23,131 bases of DNA, from assembly GCA_005879655.1 (NCBI GenBank), contig VBJK01000070.1, positions 1 to 23,131 on the forward strand, written 5' to 3'. This document shows, piece by piece, positions 1-7,601 of the stretch. Both the position numbers and the translations under genes were made by a program. The notes beneath the pieces were generated by a model that saw nothing but the letters and a program-made list of their open reading frames with translations, was not told where the DNA came from and did no database searches. Position 1 is the first letter of the stretch, and every line of letters starts with the position of its first letter. This DNA is from Chloroflexota bacterium (GTDB lineage: Bacteria; Chloroflexota; Ktedonobacteria; Ktedonobacterales; Ktedonobacteraceae).

Positions 1-39
1 AGAAACGTAGAAATTTGCGAAATTGGCCTGTATAGGGGG

Positions 40-68
40 TTGACAAGTAGAGCCGTGTCTGCTATTAT
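40..68 (+). promoter_or_regulatory. Housekeeping-type promoter of tRNA-Asp
   Basis: A consensus -35 hexamer TTGACA lies at 40-45 and a near-consensus -10 hexamer TATTAT at 63-68, separated by exactly 17 bases. Transcription would start near 75, about 40 bases before the mature 5' end of the tRNA. This is the best sigma-70/sigma-A type promoter visible in the window. It is read directly from the sequence; activity is inferred. Confidence 0.75.
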
Positions 69-116
69 TCTAAGCACGGAAGCGATGAGCAAAAAAAACA
101 TCGCAGATGTACATTA

Positions 117-190
117 GGAGCTGTGGTGTAGTGGCCTAACATGTCTGCCTGTCACGCAGAAGATCGCGGGTTCGAATCCCGTCAGTTCCG
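117..190 (+). tRNA. tRNA-Asp (anticodon GTC)
   Basis: The cloverleaf is complete. The acceptor stem 117-123 pairs with 183-189 (one G-T pair), and the anticodon stem 144-148 pairs with 156-160 around loop CTGTCAC, with anticodon GTC at 151-153. The T arm carries GCGGG-TTCGAAT-CCCGT. The discriminator base is G190 and the following bases (CCG) do not give an encoded CCA. A strong promoter lies upstream and a bidirectional terminator downstream, so it is a single-gene unit. Its 3' end is duplicated at 2625-2639, which suggests it once served as an integration target. Confidence 0.97.
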
Positions 191-191
191 C
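177..191 (+). repeat. Direct repeat copy 1 (tRNA 3' end), att-like
   Basis: The 15 bases TCCCGTCAGTTCCGC, which cover the tRNA T-arm and acceptor 3' half, recur exactly and in the same orientation at 2625-2639. Identity extends to 17 of 18 if the three bases upstream are included. Duplicated tRNA 3' ends are the classic mark of site-specific integration. Between the copies lie a recombinase remnant and a broken gene. Confidence 0.6.
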
Positions 192-201
192 CGTAAGACA
201 T

Positions 202-246
202 AAAAATTGGAACGCCGACAAGAAAAGCTAGCGTTCCAATTTTTTA
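202..246. terminator. Bidirectional Rho-independent terminator
   Basis: A 14-bp perfect stem (202-215 with 231-244) has a 15-base loop. It starts with an A-run and ends in a T-run, so it can terminate both the tRNA transcript on the plus strand and the recombinase remnant on the minus strand. The last base of the remnant's stop codon lies in the T-run. Confidence 0.85.
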
Positions 247-1485
247 TTGCGCCTCATTGTTCCTCTCTTTCAAGAGTCCCTCCAGTGCACTACGACTAAT
301 CCCTAATTGCTTTGCCGTCTGTCTGAGGGAAACACCTGACTCAACTAAGATACGCGCCTCTTGTTGCTGTTGGGGTGTCAGCTTGCGCTGCGTTGGAGTC
401 AATTTTTCGCCTTTGGTTCGCAACGTCACTCCATCGCGCAGTGCCAGCCTGCGAAGCGATTCGGGATGGATACCGAACTGCTGGGCGACATGTCTGAATG
501 GAACATCTGACCCCAGTAGCTTGTATGCCTCTTCTAGCTGTTCGGGACTGAGCTTCCTCTCACTTCGCTGCAAGTCAATTCCTCGACTCCTGGCTAATTG
601 ACGTATCGACTCATACGATGTGTTGAAGAGTTCAGCGACCTGTTTCAACGGCATCCCTTGCCGTATCAACATGATGGCGCGTTCTTGCTCTGCTGGTGTC
701 AAGCTCGGTGCACGTCCCGGCTTTTCTTCACGTTTCGGAGGCCAATACTCCTCGCGCAGCCACAAACCACCCTCGCGTTGCTCCCACATTCCCGTCGCCT
801 CTAGTCCCAAGGCCAAAACAGGCAAAACATTTACACTCGGCAACACACCAACAATAATATGACGTTCTAAATCGTAGATGAGTCCTTCCTCGGTTAAGAG
901 ACACCACACCATCGAACGCCGTTCCTCTGCGGTTGCCTCATGCCAATAATCTGCCATATGTATCAAGGTTTCCCCAGCTGAGAGAGCTTCCTGTACCGTC
1001 TTCTCTGTATCCTTGACCTCCAGGACAGGAAGCCTGAAGCGTTCAGATTGAATCTGGTTCATTTGCTCATCAAGGTCTTGCTCAGTGATATACCCTTTTC
1101 GATAAAGCGAGGTGACCCGCTTTTGCTCTGCATCCAGTTCAGCTCGACGTTTGCGAATTCGCTCGTACTCCTGATCTTCTTCGTTTGTCGCTGCTGTACA
1201 GAGTTCAGCGATCACCTCGCGCCATGTGGCAGGTAACTCAGCGCTTCTCAAGACTTCCCCGAATTGCATAAAAACGAGGCTGCTTCTCACTGTAAGATTC
1301 CCTGCTGTTGGGCATGGCAGTTTCCGCTCAAGACTGGTATCCCTATAATAGGCAAGGCCATTGCTCCCATGACCTACACGTAAGAAACGCCGACACGTAG
1401 CACAAACGATAATGCGGCTAAACTCATGGTCACACCCTGCGAAACAGTGACTTGCGCGAGCGCTGCCCGTAACGAGTCTACCATT
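244..1485 (-). pseudogene. Serine recombinase remnant, C-terminal part only
   Basis: The frame is open from 1485 (stop TGA at 1486-1488) to 244. Recognisable recombinase sequence starts near 1440 with a zinc-ribbon-like CATC motif, a 'YYRDTS' segment and a second Cys (LPCP), followed by the 'VRSSLV..QFGEVLRS' region typical of large serine recombinases. A charged helical or coiled-coil stretch follows. The last 150 or so residues hold three successive helix-turn-helix-like units, each starting with an L(T/S)P-type motif. The N-terminal resolvase catalytic domain (catalytic Ser, about 140 residues) and the recombinase domain are absent, and no start with a good ribosome site is visible, so it cannot be an active recombinase. 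A GTG at 1290 could start a 348-aa product, but it would lack most of the zinc ribbon. It sits just downstream of tRNA-Asp, inside the putative att repeats. Family assignment is fairly sure; the fragment status is seen directly. Confidence 0.8.
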
Positions 1486-1712
1486 TCAGATGTGAGCACC
1501 AGGGGTGCCGATTTCTGAAAAAGCCTTTATCTGTGTCACATCTTGGGATCATGGCTTGTATAAATCTGTCGCGTCAAAGAAGACGGAAAAAGTAGAATAG
1601 AAGGAGGATTTTAGGGATATACGACGAAAATAAAGCCACCATAGTCATCCATACTCAGGCAACCCCTTCAAAAATTAGTATCATCTCTGTTATAGCTCTA
1701 CGATACAATCAA

Positions 1713-2404
1713 CTAAACACTTGGGATAGCAGTTTCCTGGGGATTCACACTGCCCATATACGCACACTCACTGTAAAGAGAACATTGCGTACACGCAGGC
1801 AGCCGGGCATGGCAAATCTGCCGTCCATGCGTGATTAGGTTCACGTGAAGCGGATAGACCCATTCTGGCGGGAGCACTTTAGCAAATAGTGTATGTGCTG
1901 CATCAGCACTCACCTTCGGATCTATAAGTCCTAAGCGCCGACCTGGTCAAGGTGAAACATCAGCACGCAGGCCGCTGTCTTTGGCCCAACTCCCGGCAGT
2001 TGTCGAAGATACCGCCAAGCTTCCTCTGTGGTACGCTTCGTGAGTTCATCATACAGATACTTCGCGAGGGTTTTTGTTTCTCCTTGTTCTTGCAGTTGCT
2101 CTGTGAGCGTGTGTAAGACATCCTGGATACGAACTGATTTAATATTTGCTAATCCTCCAGATTTGATCGCCTCGGCAACTTTATCCGTTGCTGCGTCCCG
2201 TACAACTTCCCAGGTAGGAAACGTCGTAATCAACTGCTTGTAGGCTCGTTCCGAATTGATGTCTGAGGTATGCTGAGAGAGGATAGTCGCTATTAACCCT
2301 CCGAGGGGATCGTTGTCAGGTTCATTCTTTGGTTCGCCGTAGGTTTCTATAAGTTTTTCGTATACACGTGTTAAGTGGATCGTTGGTATGATTACTGTTG
2401 ACAT
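1713..2404 (-). pseudogene. nth: Endonuclease III-like DNA glycosylase, internally deleted and frameshifted
   Basis: Family members are base-excision-repair glycosylase/AP lyases. The first part (2404 to 1931) has the helix-hairpin-helix LPGVGPKTA with the catalytic-type Lys. The second part (1913 to 1713, other frame) has the iron-sulfur loop C-x6-C-x2-C-x5-C. Between them the sequence jumps from 'CVLMFHLDQ' straight to 'GRRLGLIDPKVSADAAHTLF'. The conserved block that normally carries the catalytic Asp (PVDTHV in the family) is missing, and the frame shifts there. The loss is estimated at about 12-13 codons by comparison with the remembered E. coli Nth sequence. An ATG at 2404 is preferred over one at 2470, because an AGGAAAAAAGGA stretch precedes it. 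An assembly error is possible, but loss of a whole conserved block argues for a real deletion. Confidence 0.85.
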
Positions 2405-2624
2405 TCCTTTTTTCCTATCAACTGATTTATGGTATACAGTTATTCTATCGTAGCTCCCTTCCCTATGCAAGATTACACGATGGAACTCTCTCTTTTTAAC
2501 TATCAGTGATCCGCTGATTTGTTATTCACTGGCCATATTTCGTTACACAGGCTTCTGGCCCACAGGAGAAATCAGTGGCATAAATTGACACGTCCCCAAG
2601 TTTCTGTCCTGCGGATAACCAGAC

Positions 2625-2639
2625 TCCCGTCAGTTCCGC
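2625..2639 (+). repeat. Direct repeat copy 2, att-like
   Basis: An exact 15-base copy of the tRNA-Asp 3' end (177-191) lies here in the same orientation, with no tRNA around it. If the copies are attL and attR, the element between them is about 2.45 kb and holds only the recombinase remnant and the broken nth-like gene. The rest of 2405-2750 contains no convincing gene. Confidence 0.55.
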
Positions 2640-2750
2640 TCTTACCAACGTTTATTCTCTTTCTTGAGCTTCATGGGAAGCTCTATATGAAACTTCAGCA
2701 GGTTTTAGCACAACGTAATTAAAATTTGTGCATAACCAGTAATACATGCA

Positions 2751-2778
2751 GGAGAGGTGTTTCAACCTCTCCTTTTTT
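2751..2778 (+). terminator. Rho-independent terminator, plus strand
   Basis: An 8-bp GC-rich stem (GGAGAGGT at 2751-2758 with ACCTCTCC at 2765-2772) has a six-base loop and is followed by six T at 2773-2778. No intact plus-strand gene lies directly upstream, so it may be the leftover end of a lost gene or a boundary of the decayed island. Confidence 0.7.
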
Positions 2779-2847
2779 GTTGGGGTGATGTATACTATCT
2801 TCTGGATCAATGACCTACAGGAAACGGTTGAGAAACAAGGAAGGCGA

Positions 2848-3021
2848 ATGATGGGTACAATCAAACCAGAACATATCCACGGCATTATTATAAATCCATT
2901 CTATGCAATAACAGTTGAGGATAGACTGGTAGAAGAGCATGTCCCTCAGATGCATGATGAGGCAAAGAAGACGGAAGAAATAGAAATGAAGAAATTGATT
3001 AGCCTTTTATGCTACTTCTAA
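2848..3021 (+). CDS. Small hypothetical protein (57 aa)
   Basis: The frame starts with two adjacent ATG codons at 2848 and 2851 after AGGAAGG (purine-rich, about 6 bases upstream). It encodes a 57-residue acidic peptide with the motif IINPFYAITV near its start and a Glu/Lys-rich second half. I recall short 'NPFYAI' proteins as common in Ktedonobacteria, which would support this as a real gene, but that is memory rather than a search. There is no membrane segment or known domain. The frame is open further upstream (to 2746), but that part overlaps a terminator hairpin, so the internal start is chosen. Function is unknown. Confidence 0.45.
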   Translation: MMGTIKPEHIHGIIINPFYAITVEDRLVEEHVPQMHDEAKKTEEIEMKKLISLLCYF

Positions 3022-3024
3022 ATT

Positions 3025-3092
3025 TTAATAGCATATGGTGTATGAGTGATGAGGAGTATACTCCTCATCACTCATACACCATATGCTATTAA
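3025..3092. repeat. Perfect 68-bp palindrome
   Basis: Bases 3025-3058 are the exact reverse complement of 3059-3092, with no spacer and no mismatch. It sits between two convergent genes, the small hypothetical gene (ends 3021) and ribD (ends 3111). It could act as a bidirectional terminator by folding into a 34-bp RNA hairpin, although no strong T-run follows on either side. At DNA level it could extrude a cruciform. Confidence 0.95.
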
Positions 3093-3110
3093 TTTATAAT
3101 CATTGTATGA

Positions 3111-4277
3111 TTAATCTTCTCCTTTGCTGGTGTATCTTCCTGTGTAATAAACCTCACCTTCAACCAGGAAATCACCATCAAACACATGCGTTTGCGTATT
3201 ACGCAAATAATAGGCATGTTTCATATTGTGCAGTCCCGTCCCGCCAATAGGCGAAGGTGCCTCTGTTCCTCCTACAAGCTTTGGCGCGATAAAGGCGGTA
3301 ACATAGTCAATCAGGCAACGATCAAGGGCATTGCCTAATAGTTGATGACCCCCTTCGAGCAGTACATGCATGATGCCCTTGCTCGCCAGCATTTTTAAGA
3401 CGGCCAGCAGGTCAATATGTCCATCGCGCCCTACCGGCACTGCCAGCACCTCTAAGCCTCGTGCTAGTAAACGCTGTCGCTGTTTGTCAGGGCATGTCTC
3501 GCCAACGATGATACACGTACCAGTGGCGAGTTCATCCTGTAGTAAGTGTAAATGCTCTGGCAGCTGTCCCTGGGTGGCAAGCACGATGCGTAATGGATCT
3601 TTACGCGCAACCCGCTCATATTGGCGTTGCCCTTCCGCTAGGCGTACCGTCAATTGCGGATTGTCAGTACGAGCCGTGCCAGCCCCTATCATAATCGCGT
3701 CCACACGGTCGCGTAGATTATGCACCCAGACGCGGGATGCAGTATTGCTGATCCAATATGCGTCACCAGTGCGCGTAGCCAGTTTGCCATCCAATGTCAT
3801 GGCCCACTTTGCGGTGACATAAGATCGATCTTGTGTAATATAGGTCGCAAAAGGCCGGTTGATGGCAGACGCTTCTTCCTGCGCCACACCGCTGACGACC
3901 TCGATTCCGGCAGCACGTAGTTGCTCGATGCCACATGTATAGACACGTGGATTAGGATCGAGTGCTCCAATAATTACACGGCGTATACCGGCGGCAATGA
4001 TGGCTTGTGTACAGGGCGGAGTATGAACGGTAATACAACATGGCTCAAGCGTCACATACAAGTCTGCGCCGTGGGCTGCCGCTCCAGCGTCATTCAGCGC
4101 GTGAACCTCAGCATGTGGTCCATATGGTGGTGAAGTCGCGCCTTTGCCGACAATGCTCCCGTCGCGTACAACTATCGCGCCTACTGACGGGCGTGGGCTG
4201 GTACGCCCCTCGACAGAGTGCGCATAGGCAAGGGCCTGCTGCATAAATTCCAGATCACTCATAACTGGTGCTCTCAT
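3111..4277 (-). CDS. ribD: Bifunctional riboflavin biosynthesis deaminase/reductase RibD
   Basis: RibD catalyses two successive steps of riboflavin synthesis: deamination of 2,5-diamino-6-ribosylamino-4-pyrimidinone phosphate, then NADPH-dependent reduction of the ribose chain. The protein has 388 residues, close to the family norm of about 360-380. The N-terminal deaminase domain has the zinc and proton-shuttle motif HAE (PYGPHAEVHAL) and the second zinc motif EPCC..(6)..PPC. The reductase domain begins near residue 150 with YVTAKWAMTLDGK and continues through IGAGTARTDNPQLTVR and LLEGGHQLLG. Start ATG 4277 follows AGGAGG closely; a second ATG at 4262 lies too far from it. The gene begins 29 bases after the pentapeptide-repeat gene ends, so the two are probably cotranscribed. 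No other rib genes and no FMN riboswitch are seen here. Confidence 0.96.
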   Translation of the reverse strand: MRAPVMSDLEFMQQALAYAHSVEGRTSPRPSVGAIVVRDGSIVGKGATSPPYGPHAEVHALNDAGAAAHGADLYVTLEPCCITVHTPPCTQAIIAAGIRRVIIGALDPNPRVYTCGIEQLRAAGIEVVSGVAQEEASAINRPFATYITQDRSYVTAKWAMTLDGKLATRTGDAYWISNTASRVWVHNLRDRVDAIMIGAGTARTDNPQLTVRLAEGQRQYERVARKDPLRIVLATQGQLPEHLHLLQDELATGTCIIVGETCPDKQRQRLLARGLEVLAVPVGRDGHIDLLAVLKMLASKGIMHVLLEGGHQLLGNALDRCLIDYVTAFIAPKLVGGTEAPSPIGGTGLHNMKHAYYLRNTQTHVFDGDFLVEGEVYYTGRYTSKGED

Positions 4278-4306
4278 CTCCTCCTAGAGATAATGGATAG
4301 CGCGTG

Positions 4307-5401
4307 TTATTGACACTGATGCCTTTGTAATGATTGAATAACCTGTTCAACCTCTTGTTTGTATTCGTGCATATGTAGCGCGCGGTCGGTTTCACAGAAG
4401 ATGGTTCTATGAAGATAAGCATCCTCGAACTGAAGAGGAGAGTGCTGACTATTACAAAGATTGGCTGAGCTGAGATCCGCACCCGTGAAAATCGCCCCCT
4501 GTAAGTTTGCTCCCACTAGGTCTGCATCCTGTAGATGGGCATGACTAAAATTTGCGTTGCGTAGATCAGTCTTCGTAAAATTGACACTGCGCAGATTCGC
4601 ATAGCTAAAATCCGCATTACGCAAATCGGCACCACTGAAATCGGTAGCGCAGTCGTATTCGTTACTGTAGCAGGTACTCTGACGAAAATTCGCCAGACGC
4701 AGTACAGCCCCGATAAAGATTGTGGCACTGACATCGGCAGCTTGAAAGTTGGCACGGGTAAGGTCGGCACGGCTGAAATCCGTCCCAGTCAGATCTGTAT
4801 GATGAAAATCAGCTTCTAGTAAGCTCTGATCACGGTAGTCTCCGATGAGCATTGCTTCTATCGGCAGATCTTCTGTATGGAGAAGCGCACCGCGTAGCCC
4901 ATCCCTATCAAACAGGGCATAATCGAGTCTTGCGCTAATCATGTTCGTCCTTGCTTCCCCATCGCCGCTATTGTCGTAGACGATTGCGCCGCGTAGGTCA
5001 GCACGGGTAAGGTCTGCCTCTTGCAGGTCGGTCTGTAGCAGAACAGCCTGGCGCAAGTTCGCGTAGCTGAGATCGGCGTAGCGTAAGTCTGCATAGCAAA
5101 GATTGGTGTTGCTAAGCGTAGCTTCACTCAGAAATGCTCCTTGCAGATTGGTGCCGATGAAGAGCGTCTCTAGCAGATCGACATGCCGTAGATCGGCATT
5201 TTTCAGATTAGCACCAGTGAGATCAGCATAGGTGAGTTCAGCATGAGAGAGATTCGCATGATGAAGATCCACCCGAATCAGGTCTACCCCGGCTAGACGG
5301 GCGTAACACAGATCGGGAACAATAGCTGGCTCGGCTTTTCTCCAAGCATTCCATGCATCTTTATCTTTAAGCAAAAGAGAGAGGTGTTGCTGATTGGCCA
5401 A
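4307..5401 (-). CDS. Pentapeptide-repeat protein
   Basis: Nearly the whole protein consists of A(D/N)LXX-type pentapeptides, for example 'ADLTGANLKNADL', 'ADFSYANLRSVNF' and 'ADLVGANLQGAIF'. Such repeats fold into a right-handed quadrilateral beta-helix. About 30 N-terminal residues and 35 C-terminal residues fall outside the repeats, and two non-repeat inserts interrupt the helix (around residues 155-190, and a Cys-containing loop CYSNEYDC near 255). There is no signal peptide or membrane span, so it is probably cytosolic. Start TTG 5401 is preferred to an upstream ATG-like start at 5437, because AAGGAG sits 7 bases before the TTG. Some pentapeptide proteins mimic DNA and protect gyrase, but nothing here shows that role. 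It is followed after 29 bases by ribD. Confidence 0.92.
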   Translation of the reverse strand: MANQQHLSLLLKDKDAWNAWRKAEPAIVPDLCYARLAGVDLIRVDLHHANLSHAELTYADLTGANLKNADLRHVDLLETLFIGTNLQGAFLSEATLSNTNLCYADLRYADLSYANLRQAVLLQTDLQEADLTRADLRGAIVYDNSGDGEARTNMISARLDYALFDRDGLRGALLHTEDLPIEAMLIGDYRDQSLLEADFHHTDLTGTDFSRADLTRANFQAADVSATIFIGAVLRLANFRQSTCYSNEYDCATDFSGADLRNADFSYANLRSVNFTKTDLRNANFSHAHLQDADLVGANLQGAIFTGADLSSANLCNSQHSPLQFEDAYLHRTIFCETDRALHMHEYKQEVEQVIQSLQRHQCQ

Positions 5402-5457
5402 ATTTGGTCTCCTTAAAAAAAAGAGGTTGTTACACAATATTGCTTTTATATGTTTCC

Positions 5458-5463
5458 ATTATA
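5458..5463 (-). promoter_or_regulatory. Possible -10 box upstream of the pentapeptide gene
   Basis: On the minus strand TATAAT occurs at 5463-5458, about 57 bases before the TTG start. The matching -35 region is weak. The remaining bases of the 5402-5766 intergenic stretch hold no gene I can support. The divergent gene at 5767 must have its promoter here, but I see no clear one. Confidence 0.35.
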
Positions 5464-5766
5464 AATGGTTAGGATAGAGAAAACAGCGTCCTTTAGCGGC
5501 CTCAGATGACTTTAGAATGGAGGGCCACCATTTATTTGCCCGTAAAGCCATATAGGAAGAATGTCTATGTTGTGGTTAAGCTTGCTAGCTCTCTTTACCT
5601 ACTTGCGTACCATCAGTCTTCATGCTAGGATTGTAGCAACCGACATGGTAAAAATTTTCCATTTGAAATAGATCATGCAGCAGGAAGCTGATGAGAAGGT
5701 TGAAACAACCTTTGCAAGAAAAGAATATATTATCGCATATGTGTATGGCATTGCCGGAGGAGTGTT

Positions 5767-7581
5767 ATGGCCTATCGTACATCCTTTGAGGGAAGTTTTT
5801 TGCTTGATAAGCCACTTCAGCAGAAGCATGGTGCCTACCTCAAGAAATTTAGTCAGACACGCCGTGTCAAGTGCTTCGCGGAAAAATTGGCAGCATATTC
5901 CGACCCATTGCGCGAAGCGGTAGGGCTACCTGTTGGACCGGAGGGAGCCTATTTCGTGGGCAAAAATCTGGGGTACGAAGATCCTGTCGTGTTTGAAAAT
6001 GACACGTCTCGTTTCCTCGTACCCCCACAGAGCCAGCCCGGTTTCTGGTGTAAATGGACCCCTACTGAAGATGGTACTGCCATTGTCCACAATGGGCATG
6101 GCGATTTTTATTTTTATGTTGAGTGGCTGCAATACCTGCTAGAGCATTTTCTCATGCCCTGGGGCTACACGTTGCATGGGACTGTCTATTGGCGTGGTTC
6201 CGATGAGGCCGATCACGGATACGTCACGCTTGAGAACAATAAGGTGGCTGTCCGTACGTGGTCCCCTGAAGATGGGCAGCACAAGTCGTCTGTACAGCAA
6301 CCTATAAGTTGCGCGCATAAAGATGCCCACGAGACCCACGATATTTGTATCCATTTACTGGCAATAGAGCCAGGCGCTGTCAATTACCACCGCTGGTTTA
6401 CCGGTCAAGGCTATGAGAGCTATTTAATCTGCGAGAAATGTCACGCCCAACTAGAAGCTGGAAAGCATGACATTACATTAGGTCATATTTGCAAACGGTG
6501 CTTTAGAGAAATTGAAGAAAATGGGAGCTTCAGCGGCATTATTGGACAACCTGCCAGCAAGGAGTGCATAACTGCTCTCTCCATTCTTCGCGAGACGGTG
6601 ACGCTACCGATCAGTGAGCGTATTCTTGCTTTGCAACCTGTCAATGCTCTGCACGAATGTGTGTGGATTGCCTTGACTGCCGAAGGAAATTTGTTGCGCA
6701 TCAATCTCACAGGCAAGACGGTGGCTCGGCTGACCCATTTGCCTCCATCACAGCTGGACTTGACGAAAGAGGTGACGTTACATCTTTCTCCAGATGGTCA
6801 ATTAGCGGCCCTGGCCAATACGCATGGACAACACGGACTTGTTGTTGCTATGAGTACAGGTCAGACGTTGTTGAAGCTGCGGCGTGGCAATGACTATATT
6901 GAACAATCATCATTTCCTATCGCCTTTTTTGTTGAAAATGGCCGCACTTTGCTAGCACATGGAACGGAGTGGAACCGTCTGGATATCTCTGATCCTAGTA
7001 GCGGTGAACTGCTGACCCCACGTCTTACTCCTGAGCACGAGCGCGGCAAGCCATTGCCTCCTCATTATCTCGATTATTTCCACTGTCGCCTGACCGTCTC
7101 GCCCGATCAGCAATGGATTGTAGATAATGGATGGGTATGGCAACCCGTCGGCTGCATTACGGCCTGGCATTTGCCAACCTGGTTACACGATAATGTGTGG
7201 GAGTCAGAGGATGGGGCTATTCAGAAAGTACTGTGCATGCGCGATGGTTTCTGGGACGGTCCGCTCTGCTGGGTGGATCAGCATGTACTGGCCGTCTGGG
7301 GCTATGGTGATGCCGGTGAGTGGATGGTTCCTGCTGTACGGCTTTTTGATGTAGCATCGGGCACAGAATTGCGCTGGTTTGCCGGACCCAAAGGCTCCCT
7401 GGCGTTCGATAGCTATCTCTTCTCCTTTTCCAGTGATGACGGCCTGGCCGTCTGGGATATTGAGACTGGTGGTCGCTTACTCTACGTAGCCGATTTTCGA
7501 CCCACACACTACCATCATGGCGCGAAACAATTTCTTGTGCCTGGGGAGGATGGGAAGTTTATCATTGGCTCACTCCAGTGA
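5767..7581 (+). CDS. Uncharacterised protein with Zn-knuckle and beta-propeller-like C-terminus
   Basis: This 604-residue protein falls into three parts. Residues 1-155 resemble a widespread uncharacterised bacterial domain I remember from stand-alone proteins ('FEG.F.LD', 'TRR.K', 'REAVGLPVG..G.YFVG', 'W.PTEDGTAI', 'YVEWLQYLLEHFL.PWGY'). Residues of about 190-250 hold paired CxxC motifs (near 221-224 and 241-244), suggesting a zinc site. From about 275 to the end there are WD40/YVTN-like strands, such as 'LHLSPDGQLAALAN', 'LTVSPDQQWIVDNG', 'VRLFDVASGTELRWF' and 'LAVWDIETGGRLL', so a beta-propeller is likely. Start ATG 5767 follows GGAGGAG with 3-5 bases spacing. There is no signal peptide or membrane span. 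Function is unknown; the propeller suggests a binding or scaffold role. Confidence 0.9.
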   Translation: MAYRTSFEGSFLLDKPLQQKHGAYLKKFSQTRRVKCFAEKLAAYSDPLREAVGLPVGPEGAYFVGKNLGYEDPVVFENDTSRFLVPPQSQPGFWCKWTPTEDGTAIVHNGHGDFYFYVEWLQYLLEHFLMPWGYTLHGTVYWRGSDEADHGYVTLENNKVAVRTWSPEDGQHKSSVQQPISCAHKDAHETHDICIHLLAIEPGAVNYHRWFTGQGYESYLICEKCHAQLEAGKHDITLGHICKRCFREIEENGSFSGIIGQPASKECITALSILRETVTLPISERILALQPVNALHECVWIALTAEGNLLRINLTGKTVARLTHLPPSQLDLTKEVTLHLSPDGQLAALANTHGQHGLVVAMSTGQTLLKLRRGNDYIEQSSFPIAFFVENGRTLLAHGTEWNRLDISDPSSGELLTPRLTPEHERGKPLPPHYLDYFHCRLTVSPDQQWIVDNGWVWQPVGCITAWHLPTWLHDNVWESEDGAIQKVLCMRDGFWDGPLCWVDQHVLAVWGYGDAGEWMVPAVRLFDVASGTELRWFAGPKGSLAFDSYLFSFSSDDGLAVWDIETGGRLLYVADFRPTHYHHGAKQFLVPGEDGKFIIGSLQ

Positions 7582-7601
7582 AGTGCCCCATGGCATCCTT
7601 C

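Noticed and set aside
1380..1500. Alternative minus-strand frame reading 'LVLTSEMVDSLRAALAQ'
   Set aside because: It looks protein-like but is short, ends at a stop, has no start site and conflicts with the clear recombinase frame.
4278..4306. FMN riboswitch before ribD
   Set aside because: Only 29 bases separate ribD from the upstream gene, too short for the element; none is seen upstream of the pentapeptide gene either.
5675..5923. 82-aa plus-strand open frame
   Set aside because: It overlaps the start of the 604-aa gene in another frame and has no ribosome site or recognisable domain.
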